In this document: positions 46,373 to 54,695 of the stretch, one piece after another
Layout of the letters: the number at the start of each line of letters is the position of its first letter
Numbering within the stretch: position 1 is the first letter of the stretch
NCBI RefSeq assembly: GCF_015158295.1
Contig: NZ_JACDXV010000007.1
Coordinates: 62,001-126,000, forward strand
Direction: 5' to 3'
DNA: 64,000 nucleotides
From: Devosia faecipullorum
GTDB lineage: Bacteria; Pseudomonadota; Alphaproteobacteria; Rhizobiales; Devosiaceae
The notes under the pieces: model-generated
The model's input: the letters and a program-made list of their open reading frames with translations, nothing else
Database searches by the model: none
What the model was told of the DNA's origin: nothing
Program-made: the position numbers and the translations under genes

Positions 46373-46618
46373 TCAGCCGGCGATGGTCAGAGTATCCGGA
46401 TCGAAGGGCACAAGGCTCTTATGGCCTTTGGCATCGACGATTGTGGCGATGATGCGCGTTCCCCATTCGGCGACATCGACGGCGTGGTAGCCCTCGGCAT
46501 TGAGCTTTTGCAGCACATAATAGGACGAGTGATCGAACACCGTATCGCCCGCCATGGCGGGGGCGATTGCGCTGACGGCCAGTGTGCCGGCAAGGGCAGC
46601 AAGAACGAGCTTTTTCAT
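46373..46618 (-). CDS. Small secreted protein, function unknown
   Basis: Protein of 81 residues. The first 23 form a signal peptide with Lys residues at 2-3 and an AMA-type cleavage site. The mature part (about 58 residues) has a pattern resembling one PepSY-like unit: SSYYVLQKLNAEGYHAVDVAEWGTRIIATIVDAKGHKSLVPFDPDTL. The start at 46618 has an AAAGGAAC-type site; a longer reading starting at 46783 is rejected as lacking sense and spanning a terminator. Confidence 0.7.
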   Translation of the reverse strand: MKKLVLAALAGTLAVSAIAPAMAGDTVFDHSSYYVLQKLNAEGYHAVDVAEWGTRIIATIVDAKGHKSLVPFDPDTLTIAG

Positions 46619-46751
46619 GGGAGTGTTCCTTTCGTTTCGAACAAGCCCACAATGAGCGACCCCACCTTTCCGCATGCTGGCTGGAGCATGAAAAGATGGG
46701 GCAGGAACATGGATTTTCGTCCATGGCGCGGACAGGTTTGCGTGATCGGAC

Positions 46752-46790
46752 AAAGAAAAGACCGGCGATGCTGGGGGCAGCATCGCCGGT
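46752..46790 (-). terminator. Terminator after sugar ABC operon
   Basis: Perfect 13-bp stem ACCGGCGATGCTG / CAGCATCGCCGGT with a GGGG loop on the plus strand; on the minus strand it is followed by CTTTTCTTTG. It lies 33 bp past the ATPase stop codon. Confidence 0.75.
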
Positions 46791-46822
46791 TCCAGTTGCC
46801 GTCGGGAGACAGCTTGGAGGTT

Positions 46823-47599
46823 TCAGGCTGCGATGGCCGCCCCCGGCGCGCTCATGGCGCCGGTCATGAAGGCGACGGCATCGGACATGGTGTAGTCCTT
46901 GGGATCGATGACGCAGAGGCGCCGGCCGAGACGGTGGACATGGATGCGATTGGCCACTTCGAACACATGAGGCATGTTGTGGCTGATCAGGATGATGGGA
47001 ATGCCCCGCGCCCGCACATCCTGGATGAGATCGAGCACCCGGCGGGATTCCTTGACCCCCAAGGCGGCGGTGGGCTCATCGAGGATGATGACCTTGGAGC
47101 CGAAGGCGGCGGCGCGGGCCACAGCGACGCCCTGGCGCTGGCCGCCAGAGAGGGTTTCCACCGCCTGATTGATGTTCTGGATGGTCATCAGGCCCAGATC
47201 GGAGAGCTTTTCGCGGGCAATGCGCTCCATGGCCGGCCGGTCGAGCTGGCGCAGCACCTTGCCCATGAAGCCCGGCTTGCGCAATTCGCGGCCCATGAAC
47301 ATGTTGTCGGCAATCGAAAGGGCCGGCGACATGGCCAGGGTCTGGTAGACGGTTTCGACACCGGCCAGACGCGCATCGATGGGCGAAGCGAAGGCGATCT
47401 TCCTGCCTTCAAGGAAGATGTCGCCGCTATCGGGCTGCACCGCGCCGGACAGCGCCTTGATCAGCGAGGATTTGCCGGCGCCATTGTCACCGATGACGGC
47501 GAGGATTTCGCCGGGCATCAGGTCAAAGTCGCAATTGTCGAGCGCGGTGACGCGGCCATAGCGCTTGTTGAGGGCGCGGGCGGAAAGAATGGGTTCCAT
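46823..47599 (-). CDS. Sugar ABC transporter ATP-binding protein (single domain)
   Basis: ATPase of 258 residues resembling FrcA-type single-domain ATPases of sugar importers. Walker A GDNGAGKSSLIKALSG at about 35-50, signature LSGGQRQGVAVARAAAF, Walker B VIILDEPTAALG. The start codon at 47599 overlaps the stop of the permease gene (ATGA). Most ribose/xylose-type systems have double ATPases; the single one marks the Frc-like subgroup. Confidence 0.88.
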   Translation of the reverse strand: MEPILSARALNKRYGRVTALDNCDFDLMPGEILAVIGDNGAGKSSLIKALSGAVQPDSGDIFLEGRKIAFASPIDARLAGVETVYQTLAMSPALSIADNMFMGRELRKPGFMGKVLRQLDRPAMERIAREKLSDLGLMTIQNINQAVETLSGGQRQGVAVARAAAFGSKVIILDEPTAALGVKESRRVLDLIQDVRARGIPIILISHNMPHVFEVANRIHVHRLGRRLCVIDPKDYTMSDAVAFMTGAMSAPGAAIAA

Positions 47600-48657
47600 C
47601 AGGCAGACACCTTTCTGATCCACTGATCGATGGCGACGGCGGCGATGATCAGCGCGCCGATAAGCAGATAGGTCCATTGGGCATCGGCGCCGAGCAGGCG
47701 CAGGCCAAGCGAGAAGACACCCACGATCAACGCCCCGAAGAACATGCCCAGGATGGAGCCGCGCCCGCCAAAGAGCGAAATGCCCCCGATGACCACCGCG
47801 GTGATGGATTCGATATTGGCGGACTGGCCGGATGTGGGCGACACTGAGCCGATGCGGCCGATCAGCACCCAGCCGGCAAAGGCGCAGATGAGCCCGGACA
47901 GCATATAGACCGAGATGAGGATGCGCTTCGTGTTGACGCCGGAAAGCGCAGCCGCCTCCGGATCGTCGCCCACCGCATAGACATGGCGGCCCCAGGCGGT
48001 GTGCTTGAGCACATAGGCCAGCAGCAGAACCAGGGCGATGAAGAAGATCACCCCATAGGTGAAGACCGCGCCGCCCAGGGTGAAGGACTTGCCGAAAAAT
48101 TGCAGCAGCGGCGCATTGGCCTCGATCTCCTGGGCGCGGATGGTCTCATTGCCGGAATAGAGGAAATTGGTCGCCAGCGCGATCTGCCAGATGCCCAGCG
48201 TGACGATGAAGGGCGGCAGCCTGATGCGGGCGATGAGCCAGCCATTGACGAAGCCGATAAAGGTGCCGACGAGCAGGCCGCAGACCACCGCGATTGCCGG
48301 CGGCAGGCCGAGCCGGAAGGTGAACTGGCCCATGACCACCGAACTCAGCACCATGATGGCGCCCACCGACAGATCGATGCCGGCGGTGAGAATGACCAGC
48401 GATTGCGCCGCGCCGACAATGCCGACAATGGCAACCTGCTGGAGAATGAGCGTCATGGCGAAGGACGAGAAGAACTTGGTGCCCAACAGCGCGCCAAAGA
48501 CCAGCACCGACAGGATCAGCACGATCAGCGGCACCAGGGCCGGATTGGAATGCAGCGCATGCTGGATGCGCGACAACAGGGTCAGTTGGAGTTCAAAGCT
48601 GGCGACGGATTCTGTGCGGGTAGAGAGGCCCTGTTCGGCCTCGGATGGGTTCGACAT
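47599..48657 (-). CDS. Sugar ABC transporter permease
   Basis: RbsC/FrcC-like permease of 352 residues with about nine to ten helices and the GAAQSLVILTAGIDLSVGAIMVLSSVVMG region typical of sugar permeases. Of two close ATGs, 48657 is preferred because the GGGGAGA site lies about 10 bases before it but only 4 before the other (48663). An 80-bp gap with a strong hairpin separates it from the binding-protein gene. Confidence 0.9.
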   Translation of the reverse strand: MSNPSEAEQGLSTRTESVASFELQLTLLSRIQHALHSNPALVPLIVLILSVLVFGALLGTKFFSSFAMTLILQQVAIVGIVGAAQSLVILTAGIDLSVGAIMVLSSVVMGQFTFRLGLPPAIAVVCGLLVGTFIGFVNGWLIARIRLPPFIVTLGIWQIALATNFLYSGNETIRAQEIEANAPLLQFFGKSFTLGGAVFTYGVIFFIALVLLLAYVLKHTAWGRHVYAVGDDPEAAALSGVNTKRILISVYMLSGLICAFAGWVLIGRIGSVSPTSGQSANIESITAVVIGGISLFGGRGSILGMFFGALIVGVFSLGLRLLGADAQWTYLLIGALIIAAVAIDQWIRKVSA

Positions 48658-48681
48658 GGGCATTCTCCCCTTATCCCAATC

Positions 48682-48717
48682 GACGGCAGGGCGGGTACGT
48701 CACCCGTCCCTGCCGTC
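48682..48717 (-). other. Hairpin between binding-protein and permease genes
   Basis: Stem GACGGCAGGG / CCCTGCCGTC with an inner GGGT/ACCC pairing around a short loop. No U-tract follows on the minus strand. Such hairpins protect the upstream mRNA and raise the amount of binding protein relative to permease, in other ABC operons. Confidence 0.6.
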
Positions 48718-48737
48718 ATTATAGACTATAAGCGGGA

Positions 48738-49751
48738 TCAGCCCCAGCAGAGTTCGGCGCCGCGCGTGCTGTCGATGGAATCGACGCCAGCGACCGGCTC
48801 GTCGGTGACCAAGGCCACGCCGGTATCAAAGAAGTCCTTGCCCGGGGTCGGCTCGGGCTTGGTGCCGGTATCGGCCCAGGCCTTGATCGCCTCGACGCCC
48901 AGCGCCGCCATCTGCAGTGGATATTGCTGGGAGGTAGCGCCGATGACGCCATCACGCACATTGGCCACGCCGGGGCAACCGCCGTCCACGGACACGATGA
49001 GCACGTCGTTTTCGCGGCCGAAGGATTTCAGCGCCTCATAGGCGCCGGCGGCGGAAGGCTCATTGATGGTGTGGACGACGTTGATATTGGGATCCTTGGT
49101 CAGAAGGTTCTCCATGGCCTTGCGGCCACCTTCCTCGTTACCGGCGGTCACGTCATGACCGACAATGCGCGGATCGGTTTCGTCGCCCCACTTGTTGGGA
49201 TCGCCCAGATCGATGCCAAAACCCTGCAGGAAGCCCTGATTGCGCAGGACGTCGACAGTGGGCTGGCTGATGCCCAGATTGAGCAGGGCGATGCGCGCAT
49301 TGGCGGCATCGGCGCCCAGCTTGCCCGCCGCCCATTTGCCGATCAGCTCGCCGGCGAGGAAATTGTCGGTGGCAAAGGTGGCGTCGGCGGCATCGATGGG
49401 GGTGAGCGGGGTGTCGAGCGCGATGACCAAAAGGCCGGCATCGCGCGCCTGCTGCACCGATTGCACGATGGCCGAGGTGTCCGAAGCGGTGATCATAATG
49501 CCTCTGGCGCCGTCGGCGATGCAGGTCTCGATGGCGGCAACCTGGGATTCATGGTCGCCATCGATGCGGCCAGCATAGGATTTGAGCGTCACGCCCAGCT
49601 CAGCCGCCTTGGCCTCGGCGCCCTCCTTCATCTTGACGAAGAAAGGGTTGGTGTCGGTCTTGGTGATGAGGCAGGCGGATACGTCCTGGGCCATGGCGGC
49701 CGACGTCATGGCGGCAAGGCACAAAGCCGTGCCCAAAAGCAGCTTCTTCAC
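48738..49751 (-). CDS. Sugar ABC transporter substrate-binding protein
   Basis: Periplasmic protein of 337 residues of the Peripla_BP_4 (ribose/fructose-binding) type. It starts with GTG at 49751, preceded by CAGGGAGAG; residues 1-22 are a signal peptide ending [33 protein letters not shown] and [33 protein letters not shown] are characteristic. Similarity of the downstream ATPase to FrcA suggests fructose or a related monosaccharide, but the ligand is not determined. Confidence 0.88.
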   Translation of the reverse strand: MKKLLLGTALCLAAMTSAAMAQDVSACLITKTDTNPFFVKMKEGAEAKAAELGVTLKSYAGRIDGDHESQVAAIETCIADGARGIMITASDTSAIVQSVQQARDAGLLVIALDTPLTPIDAADATFATDNFLAGELIGKWAAGKLGADAANARIALLNLGISQPTVDVLRNQGFLQGFGIDLGDPNKWGDETDPRIVGHDVTAGNEEGGRKAMENLLTKDPNINVVHTINEPSAAGAYEALKSFGRENDVLIVSVDGGCPGVANVRDGVIGATSQQYPLQMAALGVEAIKAWADTGTKPEPTPGKDFFDTGVALVTDEPVAGVDSIDSTRGAELCWG

Positions 49752-49926
49752 TGGATCTCTCCCTGATCGGGCCCGCAGCGGTGAGGCTCCTCCCCCCGCG
49801 TCGCCGCCCATCTTGTTTGATTGAACGCGCTTATCGTGGAGAGGAATCCAAATCCCGTCAATATATAAATCTTGTTTATTTATTTATTTCCTCGCGCCCA
49901 TCTTCCGCGAGGGGAAAGCCTTCACT
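49752..49926. promoter_or_regulatory. Divergent promoter region, sugar transporter and ROK regulator
   Basis: Region of 175 bp holding both promoters. It is AT-rich at 49857-49892, including three direct TTTA repeats (TTTATTTATTTATTT) and a CTTG pair, a plausible operator for the ROK protein. Specific boundaries cannot be drawn. Confidence 0.4.
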
Positions 49927-51129
49927 ATGGTGCCGGCCATGGATAATGCAGTCATCCGATCGCTGAGCGGCGGCGTGAACCAGAGCGGGGTTCGCGACTA
50001 TAATGAACGCCTGTTGCTGACGCTGTTGCAGCGCAATGGACCGACTGCCGGAAGCGAGCTGGCGCGGCTCGCAAACCTTTCTCCGCAAACAATTTCCATC
50101 ATCCTGCGCGAGATGGAGGCCGAAGGGCTGCTGGCGCGCGGCGCCCCGGTCAAGGGCAAGGTCGGCAAACCCTCCGTGCCCATGAGCCTGGCCGAAAACG
50201 GAGTGCTCTCTTTCGGCGTCAAGATCGGGCGGCGCAGCGCCGTATTGCTGCTGGCCGATTTTCGCGGAACGGTGCGTCACGAATTGCAGCTGACCTATAA
50301 TTATCCCCTGCCCGGCCCGATCTTTGCCTTTTTGCGCGCCGGGCTCGAAACGATTCTGGGCCAGTGCAGCGCCGCCGAGCGGCAGCGCATCTGTGGCGTC
50401 GGCATCGGCACCCCGTTTGAGCTGTGGCGATGGAACGAATTGGTGGGCGCGCCCGCCGCCGAATTCATCGCCTGGAAGGATGTGGACTTCGCCGCCGAAC
50501 TGGGAAAATTCACCGACCTGCCGGTCAGCGTGGTCAATGACGCGACGGCAGGCTGCCAGGCCGAGCATATTTATGGGCGTGGCAAGGAATTCCGCGACTA
50601 TGCCTATTTCTTTATCGGCGCCTTTGTCGGCGGCGGCATCGTGCTCAATCATTCGGTCTATCAGGGCCATTACGGCAATGCCGGGGCGCTGGGATCGCTG
50701 CGCAGTTTCGGGCCGCAGGGCGAAAGCCAGCAATTGATCGACACCGCCTCGATCCATCTCCTGGAAACCCGGCTCACCGAAAACGGACAGGATCCACAGG
50801 AACTCTGGGACCAGCCGCAGGACTGGAGCCGTTTCGCCCGTTTCGTCGAACCCTGGCTTGGCCGCACCGCGCAGGAACTGGCGCGGGCCAGCCTTTCGGT
50901 CTGCGCGGTGATCGACTTCGAAGCCATTCTGATCGACGGGGCTTTCCCCGAAACGGTCAAGCAGGAACTGGTCGAGCGGACGCGGCGCTACCTGGTCAAT
51001 CAGGACATGCGCGGCCTGATCGTTCCACGCATCGAGGCCGGTGCCGTCGGCGGCAATGCCAGGGCCATCGGCGCGGCAACAAGCCCGCTTTTCGAACGCT
51101 ATTTCATGAACGGCAATATCCGGCTGTAG
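49927..51129 (+). CDS. ROK-family transcriptional regulator
   Basis: Probable sugar-responsive repressor of 400 residues. The N-terminal winged helix (about 30-80) has TAGSELARLANLSPQTISIILREMEAEGLL. The ROK domain has VNDATAGCQAEHIYGRG and FVGGGIVLN. The zinc-binding Cys motif (CxCxGxxGCxE) usual in ROK proteins is not seen; the corresponding region reads GNAGALGSLRSFGP. It is divergent from the sugar ABC transporter, which is its likely target. ATG 49927 has a GAGGGGAAAG site about 9 bases upstream. Confidence 0.85.
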   Translation: MVPAMDNAVIRSLSGGVNQSGVRDYNERLLLTLLQRNGPTAGSELARLANLSPQTISIILREMEAEGLLARGAPVKGKVGKPSVPMSLAENGVLSFGVKIGRRSAVLLLADFRGTVRHELQLTYNYPLPGPIFAFLRAGLETILGQCSAAERQRICGVGIGTPFELWRWNELVGAPAAEFIAWKDVDFAAELGKFTDLPVSVVNDATAGCQAEHIYGRGKEFRDYAYFFIGAFVGGGIVLNHSVYQGHYGNAGALGSLRSFGPQGESQQLIDTASIHLLETRLTENGQDPQELWDQPQDWSRFARFVEPWLGRTAQELARASLSVCAVIDFEAILIDGAFPETVKQELVERTRRYLVNQDMRGLIVPRIEAGAVGGNARAIGAATSPLFERYFMNGNIRL

Positions 51130-51298
51130 CGCGCGCCGCCCAGGTTGGCCGCAATGCGCCTCGGGCCCTGCAAGAGCCGGCACGCGCTATTCTCGCCGGT
51201 GCCCAAAACCGGCGCCAAGGCCGCTTGACGCCCCGGCCGAATTCCAGCATTGATTGCGCGCTTCCGAAACCGGAGGCGCGGACCCATCAGGGTCTCGG

Positions 51299-51372
51299 GC
51301 GGGTGTAGCTCAATGGTAGAGCAGAAGCTTCCCAAGCTTACGACGAGGGTTCGATTCCCTTCACCCGCTCCA
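51299..51372 (+). tRNA. tRNA-Gly (anticodon CCC)
   Basis: A 74-base cloverleaf. Acceptor arms GCGGGTG and CACCCGC pair fully; D-arm GCTC/GAGC; anticodon loop TTCCCAA with CCC at positions 34-36; T-arm with GGTTCGATTCC; the CCA end is encoded. In the anticodon arm one end pair (G-A) is mismatched. tRNA-Gly genes are common integration sites, and a catabolic gene cluster starts 160 bp further on. Confidence 0.93.
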
Positions 51373-51535
51373 GAATCTACAGTCATCGTCCGGCCGGCAC
51401 CGACGGATCGAATTTGGTTGCCGAGATTTGCTCCCAGCATTCGAAGCTACAGAAACCGGAATATCCGGTTCCTGAGCGGCAGCAGAATCGAAGGACCACT
51501 GGCTACGGAGGGGTCTCTAGAAGGCACCCGACGCC

Positions 51536-53041
51536 TCAGGTTTCCTCAACGAAGACCTCATTTCGCTTCCTGGTAACCGCTGGGAGCAGAATGATCGCCA
51601 AGACGACCGCCGCCAGCACCAGCAGAAATGCGCTGACGGGACGGGTTGCGAACACGGACGCATCGCCACCCGAAATCAGCATTGCGCGCCGGAAATGCTC
51701 CTCGATCATGGGCCCAAGGATGAAGCCCAGAATTAGTGGCGCGAGTTCGCATTCGAGCTTGATCAATACGTAGCCGAGAAGGCCCGCGATGGTGATCTGG
51801 TAGACCCCGAAAGACGAATTGTTGACGCTGTAGACCCCTATGCAGCAGAAGGCGATGATGATGGGGAAGAGCACGGTGTAAGGCACCTGCAGGAGCTTAA
51901 TCCAAAGTCCGACAAGCGGTAGGTTCAGTATCAGCAGCATCGCATTGCCGACCCACATGGAGACAATAAGCCCCCAGAACAGGGTCGGGTTGTTGTTGAT
52001 GACACCGGGACCGGGCACGACGCCCTGAATGATCAATGCGCCGATCATGAGCGCCATTATCACATTGGACGGGATCCCCAGAGCCAGCATCGGGATGAAG
52101 GACGTTTGCGCGCCCGCATTGTTGGCGGATTCAGGCGCAACAACACCTTCGATCGCGCCATGTCCCATCTCCTTCCCGTGCGGCGAGACCTTCTTTTCCA
52201 CCGTATAGGCGACAAAGGATGACAGGAGCGCTCCGCCCCCGGGCAGAACGCCCAGCATGGAGCCGATCGCAGTGCCGCGGACCATGGGCGCAATCATGCG
52301 CTTGAAATCTTCGCGCGTTGGCATAAGCCGCATTACCTTGGCAACGCTCCCAGTGGAGCCATCGCGCTGCTCAAGATTGCGCATGATTTCGCTGATACCG
52401 AAAAGGCCGACGGCGATGGCGACGAATTCCAGGCCGTCGAGCATCTGGCGAACGCCGAAGGTAAAGCGAGCGGCCCCGGTATAGATGTCGGTACCTGTCA
52501 GGCCCAGCAAGAGCCCCAGGAAGATCATGCCCAGCGCCTTGACGATGGAGCCGGAAGCCAGGGCTATGGAGGAGACCAGGCCAACCACCATCAGCGAGAA
52601 ATACTCTGCTGGTCCGAAGTTGAAAGCTAGAAGCGTCAGTGGTTTGGCGACCAGCGCAATGAGAAGCGTCGCGACGGTGCCGGCAAAGAACGACCCGATG
52701 GCCGCGGCGGCGAGGGCCGGCCCGCCCCTGCCCTGCTGCGCCATCTTGTAGCCGTCGATTGTCGTGACCGCCGACGAGGTTTCGCCGGGTAGCTTGAGCA
52801 GAATAGCGGTGGTCGAGCCGCCATATTGCGAGCCGTAATAGATGCCCGCCAGCATGATCAGGGAGCCCTCGGGCGAAAGACCGAAGGTGATCGGCAAGAG
52901 CATGGCAATTGTCGCGAGCGGCCCGATACCCGGCAACACGCCGATCACCGTTCCCAGCAAGGTCCCAATGAAGCAATAAAGCAGATTGATGGGCTGGAAA
53001 CTGACGGCAAGGCCGAGTGCGAGGTTACCAAAGACGTCCAT
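51536..53041 (-). CDS. tctA: Tripartite tricarboxylate transporter, large membrane subunit TctA
   Basis: Permease of 501 residues with about eleven to twelve helices. Hallmarks are the N-terminal IGTLLGTVIGVLPGIGPLATIAMLLP with the PGIGP motif and the repeat-like GSMLGVLPGGGALLSSFVAYTVEKK at mid-protein. It imports a carboxylate with TctB and the binding protein TctC, driven by an ion gradient. Start at ATG 53041, with GGAGGG 7 bases before; the GTG at 53056 is rejected. It is the last gene of a minus-strand operon starting at the SDR gene. tctC is about 6.7 kb away on the other strand. Confidence 0.93.
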   Translation of the reverse strand: MDVFGNLALGLAVSFQPINLLYCFIGTLLGTVIGVLPGIGPLATIAMLLPITFGLSPEGSLIMLAGIYYGSQYGGSTTAILLKLPGETSSAVTTIDGYKMAQQGRGGPALAAAAIGSFFAGTVATLLIALVAKPLTLLAFNFGPAEYFSLMVVGLVSSIALASGSIVKALGMIFLGLLLGLTGTDIYTGAARFTFGVRQMLDGLEFVAIAVGLFGISEIMRNLEQRDGSTGSVAKVMRLMPTREDFKRMIAPMVRGTAIGSMLGVLPGGGALLSSFVAYTVEKKVSPHGKEMGHGAIEGVVAPESANNAGAQTSFIPMLALGIPSNVIMALMIGALIIQGVVPGPGVINNNPTLFWGLIVSMWVGNAMLLILNLPLVGLWIKLLQVPYTVLFPIIIAFCCIGVYSVNNSSFGVYQITIAGLLGYVLIKLECELAPLILGFILGPMIEEHFRRAMLISGGDASVFATRPVSAFLLVLAAVVLAIILLPAVTRKRNEVFVEET

Positions 53042-53043
53042 GG

Positions 53044-53508
53044 TCACGCCCTCCACGCAAAAATGTCACCGAAGATCGGCAGCGGCACTCCGAGACCGAA
53101 GCTGAACACCGCGCTGCAGAAGACGGCGATGCAAATGCTGGTCAGGATATTGTTTCGGAGGGAGATACGAGGATCAGCCCAGCACGCGATGAAACTTGTC
53201 AAAAACGTACCGGGGAGCATCCCCAGGTCATCCACAAAGGCCGCGAAAATCACCGTGGCGACCGAGATGAAGATCATGGCGCGCCATGGCACAACGCCGA
53301 AGGGACTTTCACTCGCGACCCAGAAGGCGCGTCCGATGACGACGACACCAGTCAATCCAAGGCAGCCCGCCAGCATGGCCGGGAAAAATCCCGGTCCCAT
53401 CTGAGTCAGCGACCCCACCGACATCGTGCCAACGGACATGTAACCATAGGTCAAAGCGAACGCGATGAAGATCAGCCCCGTGGCGAGATCCTTGCGGTTG
53501 ATTGACAT
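53044..53508 (-). CDS. tctB: Tripartite tricarboxylate transporter, small membrane subunit TctB
   Basis: Membrane protein of 154 residues with four hydrophobic segments, the usual size for TctB, with LATGLIFIAFALTYGYMS and LTQMGPGFFPAMLAGCLGL near the N-terminus (the MGPGFFP block is characteristic). Ends 2 bp before tctA. The start at 53508 has AGTAAGGA in front. Longer readings to 53610 overlap the downstream remnant of a dehydrogenase. Confidence 0.88.
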   Translation of the reverse strand: MSINRKDLATGLIFIAFALTYGYMSVGTMSVGSLTQMGPGFFPAMLAGCLGLTGVVVIGRAFWVASESPFGVVPWRAMIFISVATVIFAAFVDDLGMLPGTFLTSFIACWADPRISLRNNILTSICIAVFCSAVFSFGLGVPLPIFGDIFAWRA

Positions 53509-53527
53509 CCTTACTCCCCCTAGAGCG

Positions 53528-53728
53528 TCAGGCTCGCACCTCGACACCACCCCATCCCTCAACCACCCGGCATATGGAGGTGAAATCGGAGTTGGGGCCG
53601 TATTTGGCATTTGTTACTGCGAGCATTTGTTGCACGACGGCACCTACCACCATGGGCACGCCCATGGCTTCTGCCTCGTTGACGCACATCCGCACGTCTT
53701 TGAAGAAAAGGCCCGTCGCAAATATGAG
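53528..53728 (-). pseudogene. Remnant: C-terminal end of a 3-hydroxyisobutyrate dehydrogenase-like gene
   Basis: The frame ending at 53528 encodes 66 residues (FATGLFFKDVRMCVNEAEAMG at its start, then AVTNAKYGPNSDFTSICRVVE) that match the C-terminal NAD-binding domain of beta-hydroxyacid dehydrogenases. No start codon, Rossmann domain or catalytic region precedes it. Its 5' side is joined directly to metallo-beta-lactamase coding sequence in a different frame. I interpret it as the leftover of a deletion, not a functional gene. Confidence 0.7.
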
Positions 53729-54287
53729 CGTAGCGATGCGCGGCGTCCGAGGCGACGACGACAGGGCCGTGCTGCGTTTGCACCCCAAGCGCCTGCCGCC
53801 CCCCAGCATGTCCGCCAATGTGGTGAAGGGTGATGCCGGGAAACAGTCCGGTATCGCCATCGTCGAAGCACACCCTGCCAGCACAGACGCGGAGCACCCA
53901 CACCACGGCGTCATCCAGTTCATAGAGATGGCTCATACCCGGATGACACATGCACTGCCCGGTGGCGAACCCCATCTCGCTGTCCTGGATGTGAAAGCGA
54001 GCGCGTAGAAACAGGCCATCGTTTCCGGCGTGGTCGTAGTGCATGTGAGTGATGACCACGTTCTCGATCGTCTCGGGGTCAACACCCAGCGCTTCCAGCC
54101 CCTCGCGGGCTGAATGCGTGATCATCCGCCCGCGCAGATGGGCGTTGCGCAACACCCAGACGTAGTAATTGAGCGGCATGGGGCCCTTATGCGGATCACC
54201 GCCGATAAAATTCTCAGCGGCGCCGCGGTCGTGCCGGGCATCGGCTATGACATAGGCCTCGCAGAGATGATCGCTCATGACCGGCAA
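53559..54287 (-). pseudogene. Metallo-beta-lactamase fold hydrolase, 3' end replaced (probably non-functional)
   Basis: About 189 residues of an N-acyl homoserine lactonase-like (AttM-type) hydrolase: THMHYDHAGNDG (HxHxDH), the second-metal His in HIGGHAGG and SDAAHRYAHI are present. Then homology stops and 53 residues of low-complexity Arg/His-rich sequence follow to the stop at 53559. That tail is the out-of-frame reading of the dehydrogenase remnant. The final active-site part is missing, so the product is likely inactive. The gene stands in the operon between the CMD gene and tctB. Confidence 0.7.
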
Positions 54288-54299
54288 ACCGCTTAATCG

Positions 54300-54683
54300 T
54301 TAATTGCCGGCGTCGATATCGGCGAAAGCTTCGCGGGCGATGCGGAACGAGTCGACGCCTGCCGGTATACCGCAATAGATGGCGACCTGGAGGAAAACCT
54401 CTCGGATTTCATCCTTTGAAACGCCGTTCTTCAGCGCACCCTTGACGTGCATCTTGAGTTCGTGAGGGCGGTTGAGCGCGCTAATCATCGCCAAGTTCAG
54501 AAGGCTGCGGGTCTTGCGATCGAGCGTGTCACGGCCCCAGACGGCGCCCCAGCAATATTCTGTGGTCAGTTCCTGCATGGGGCGGTTGAAGTCGTCCGCC
54601 GAGGCAAACGACTTCTCGACGAACTCGGCGCCCAATACTGACTTGCGGATTTCAAGGCCGATATCGAAGGTCTTCTGATCCAT
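54300..54683 (-). CDS. Carboxymuconolactone decarboxylase-family protein
   Basis: Helical protein of 127 residues. The CMD core reads TTEYCWGAVWGRDTLDRKTRSLLNLAMISALNRPHELKMHVKGALKNGVSKDEIREVFLQVAIYCGIPA, close to PcaC. The AhpD-like CxxC thiol pair is absent; the family motif with one Cys in EYCWG remains. PcaC removes CO2 from gamma-carboxymuconolactone in protocatechuate breakdown; here the relevant ring compound is unknown. Start codon 12 bp from PrpD-family gene's stop. Confidence 0.8.
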   Translation of the reverse strand: MDQKTFDIGLEIRKSVLGAEFVEKSFASADDFNRPMQELTTEYCWGAVWGRDTLDRKTRSLLNLAMISALNRPHELKMHVKGALKNGVSKDEIREVFLQVAIYCGIPAGVDSFRIAREAFADIDAGN

Positions 54684-54695
54684 TGGATGTCCTCT

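Noticed and set aside
51373-51535. Attachment-site repeat after tRNA-Gly
   Set aside because: I looked for another copy of the tRNA 3' end in the rest of the window and saw none, and there is no integrase gene; the far side may be outside the window.
53559-53720. C-terminal 53 residues of the metallo-beta-lactamase frame as a genuine domain
   Set aside because: The residues are exactly the out-of-frame reading of a dehydrogenase end, and are Arg/His-rich and low complexity.
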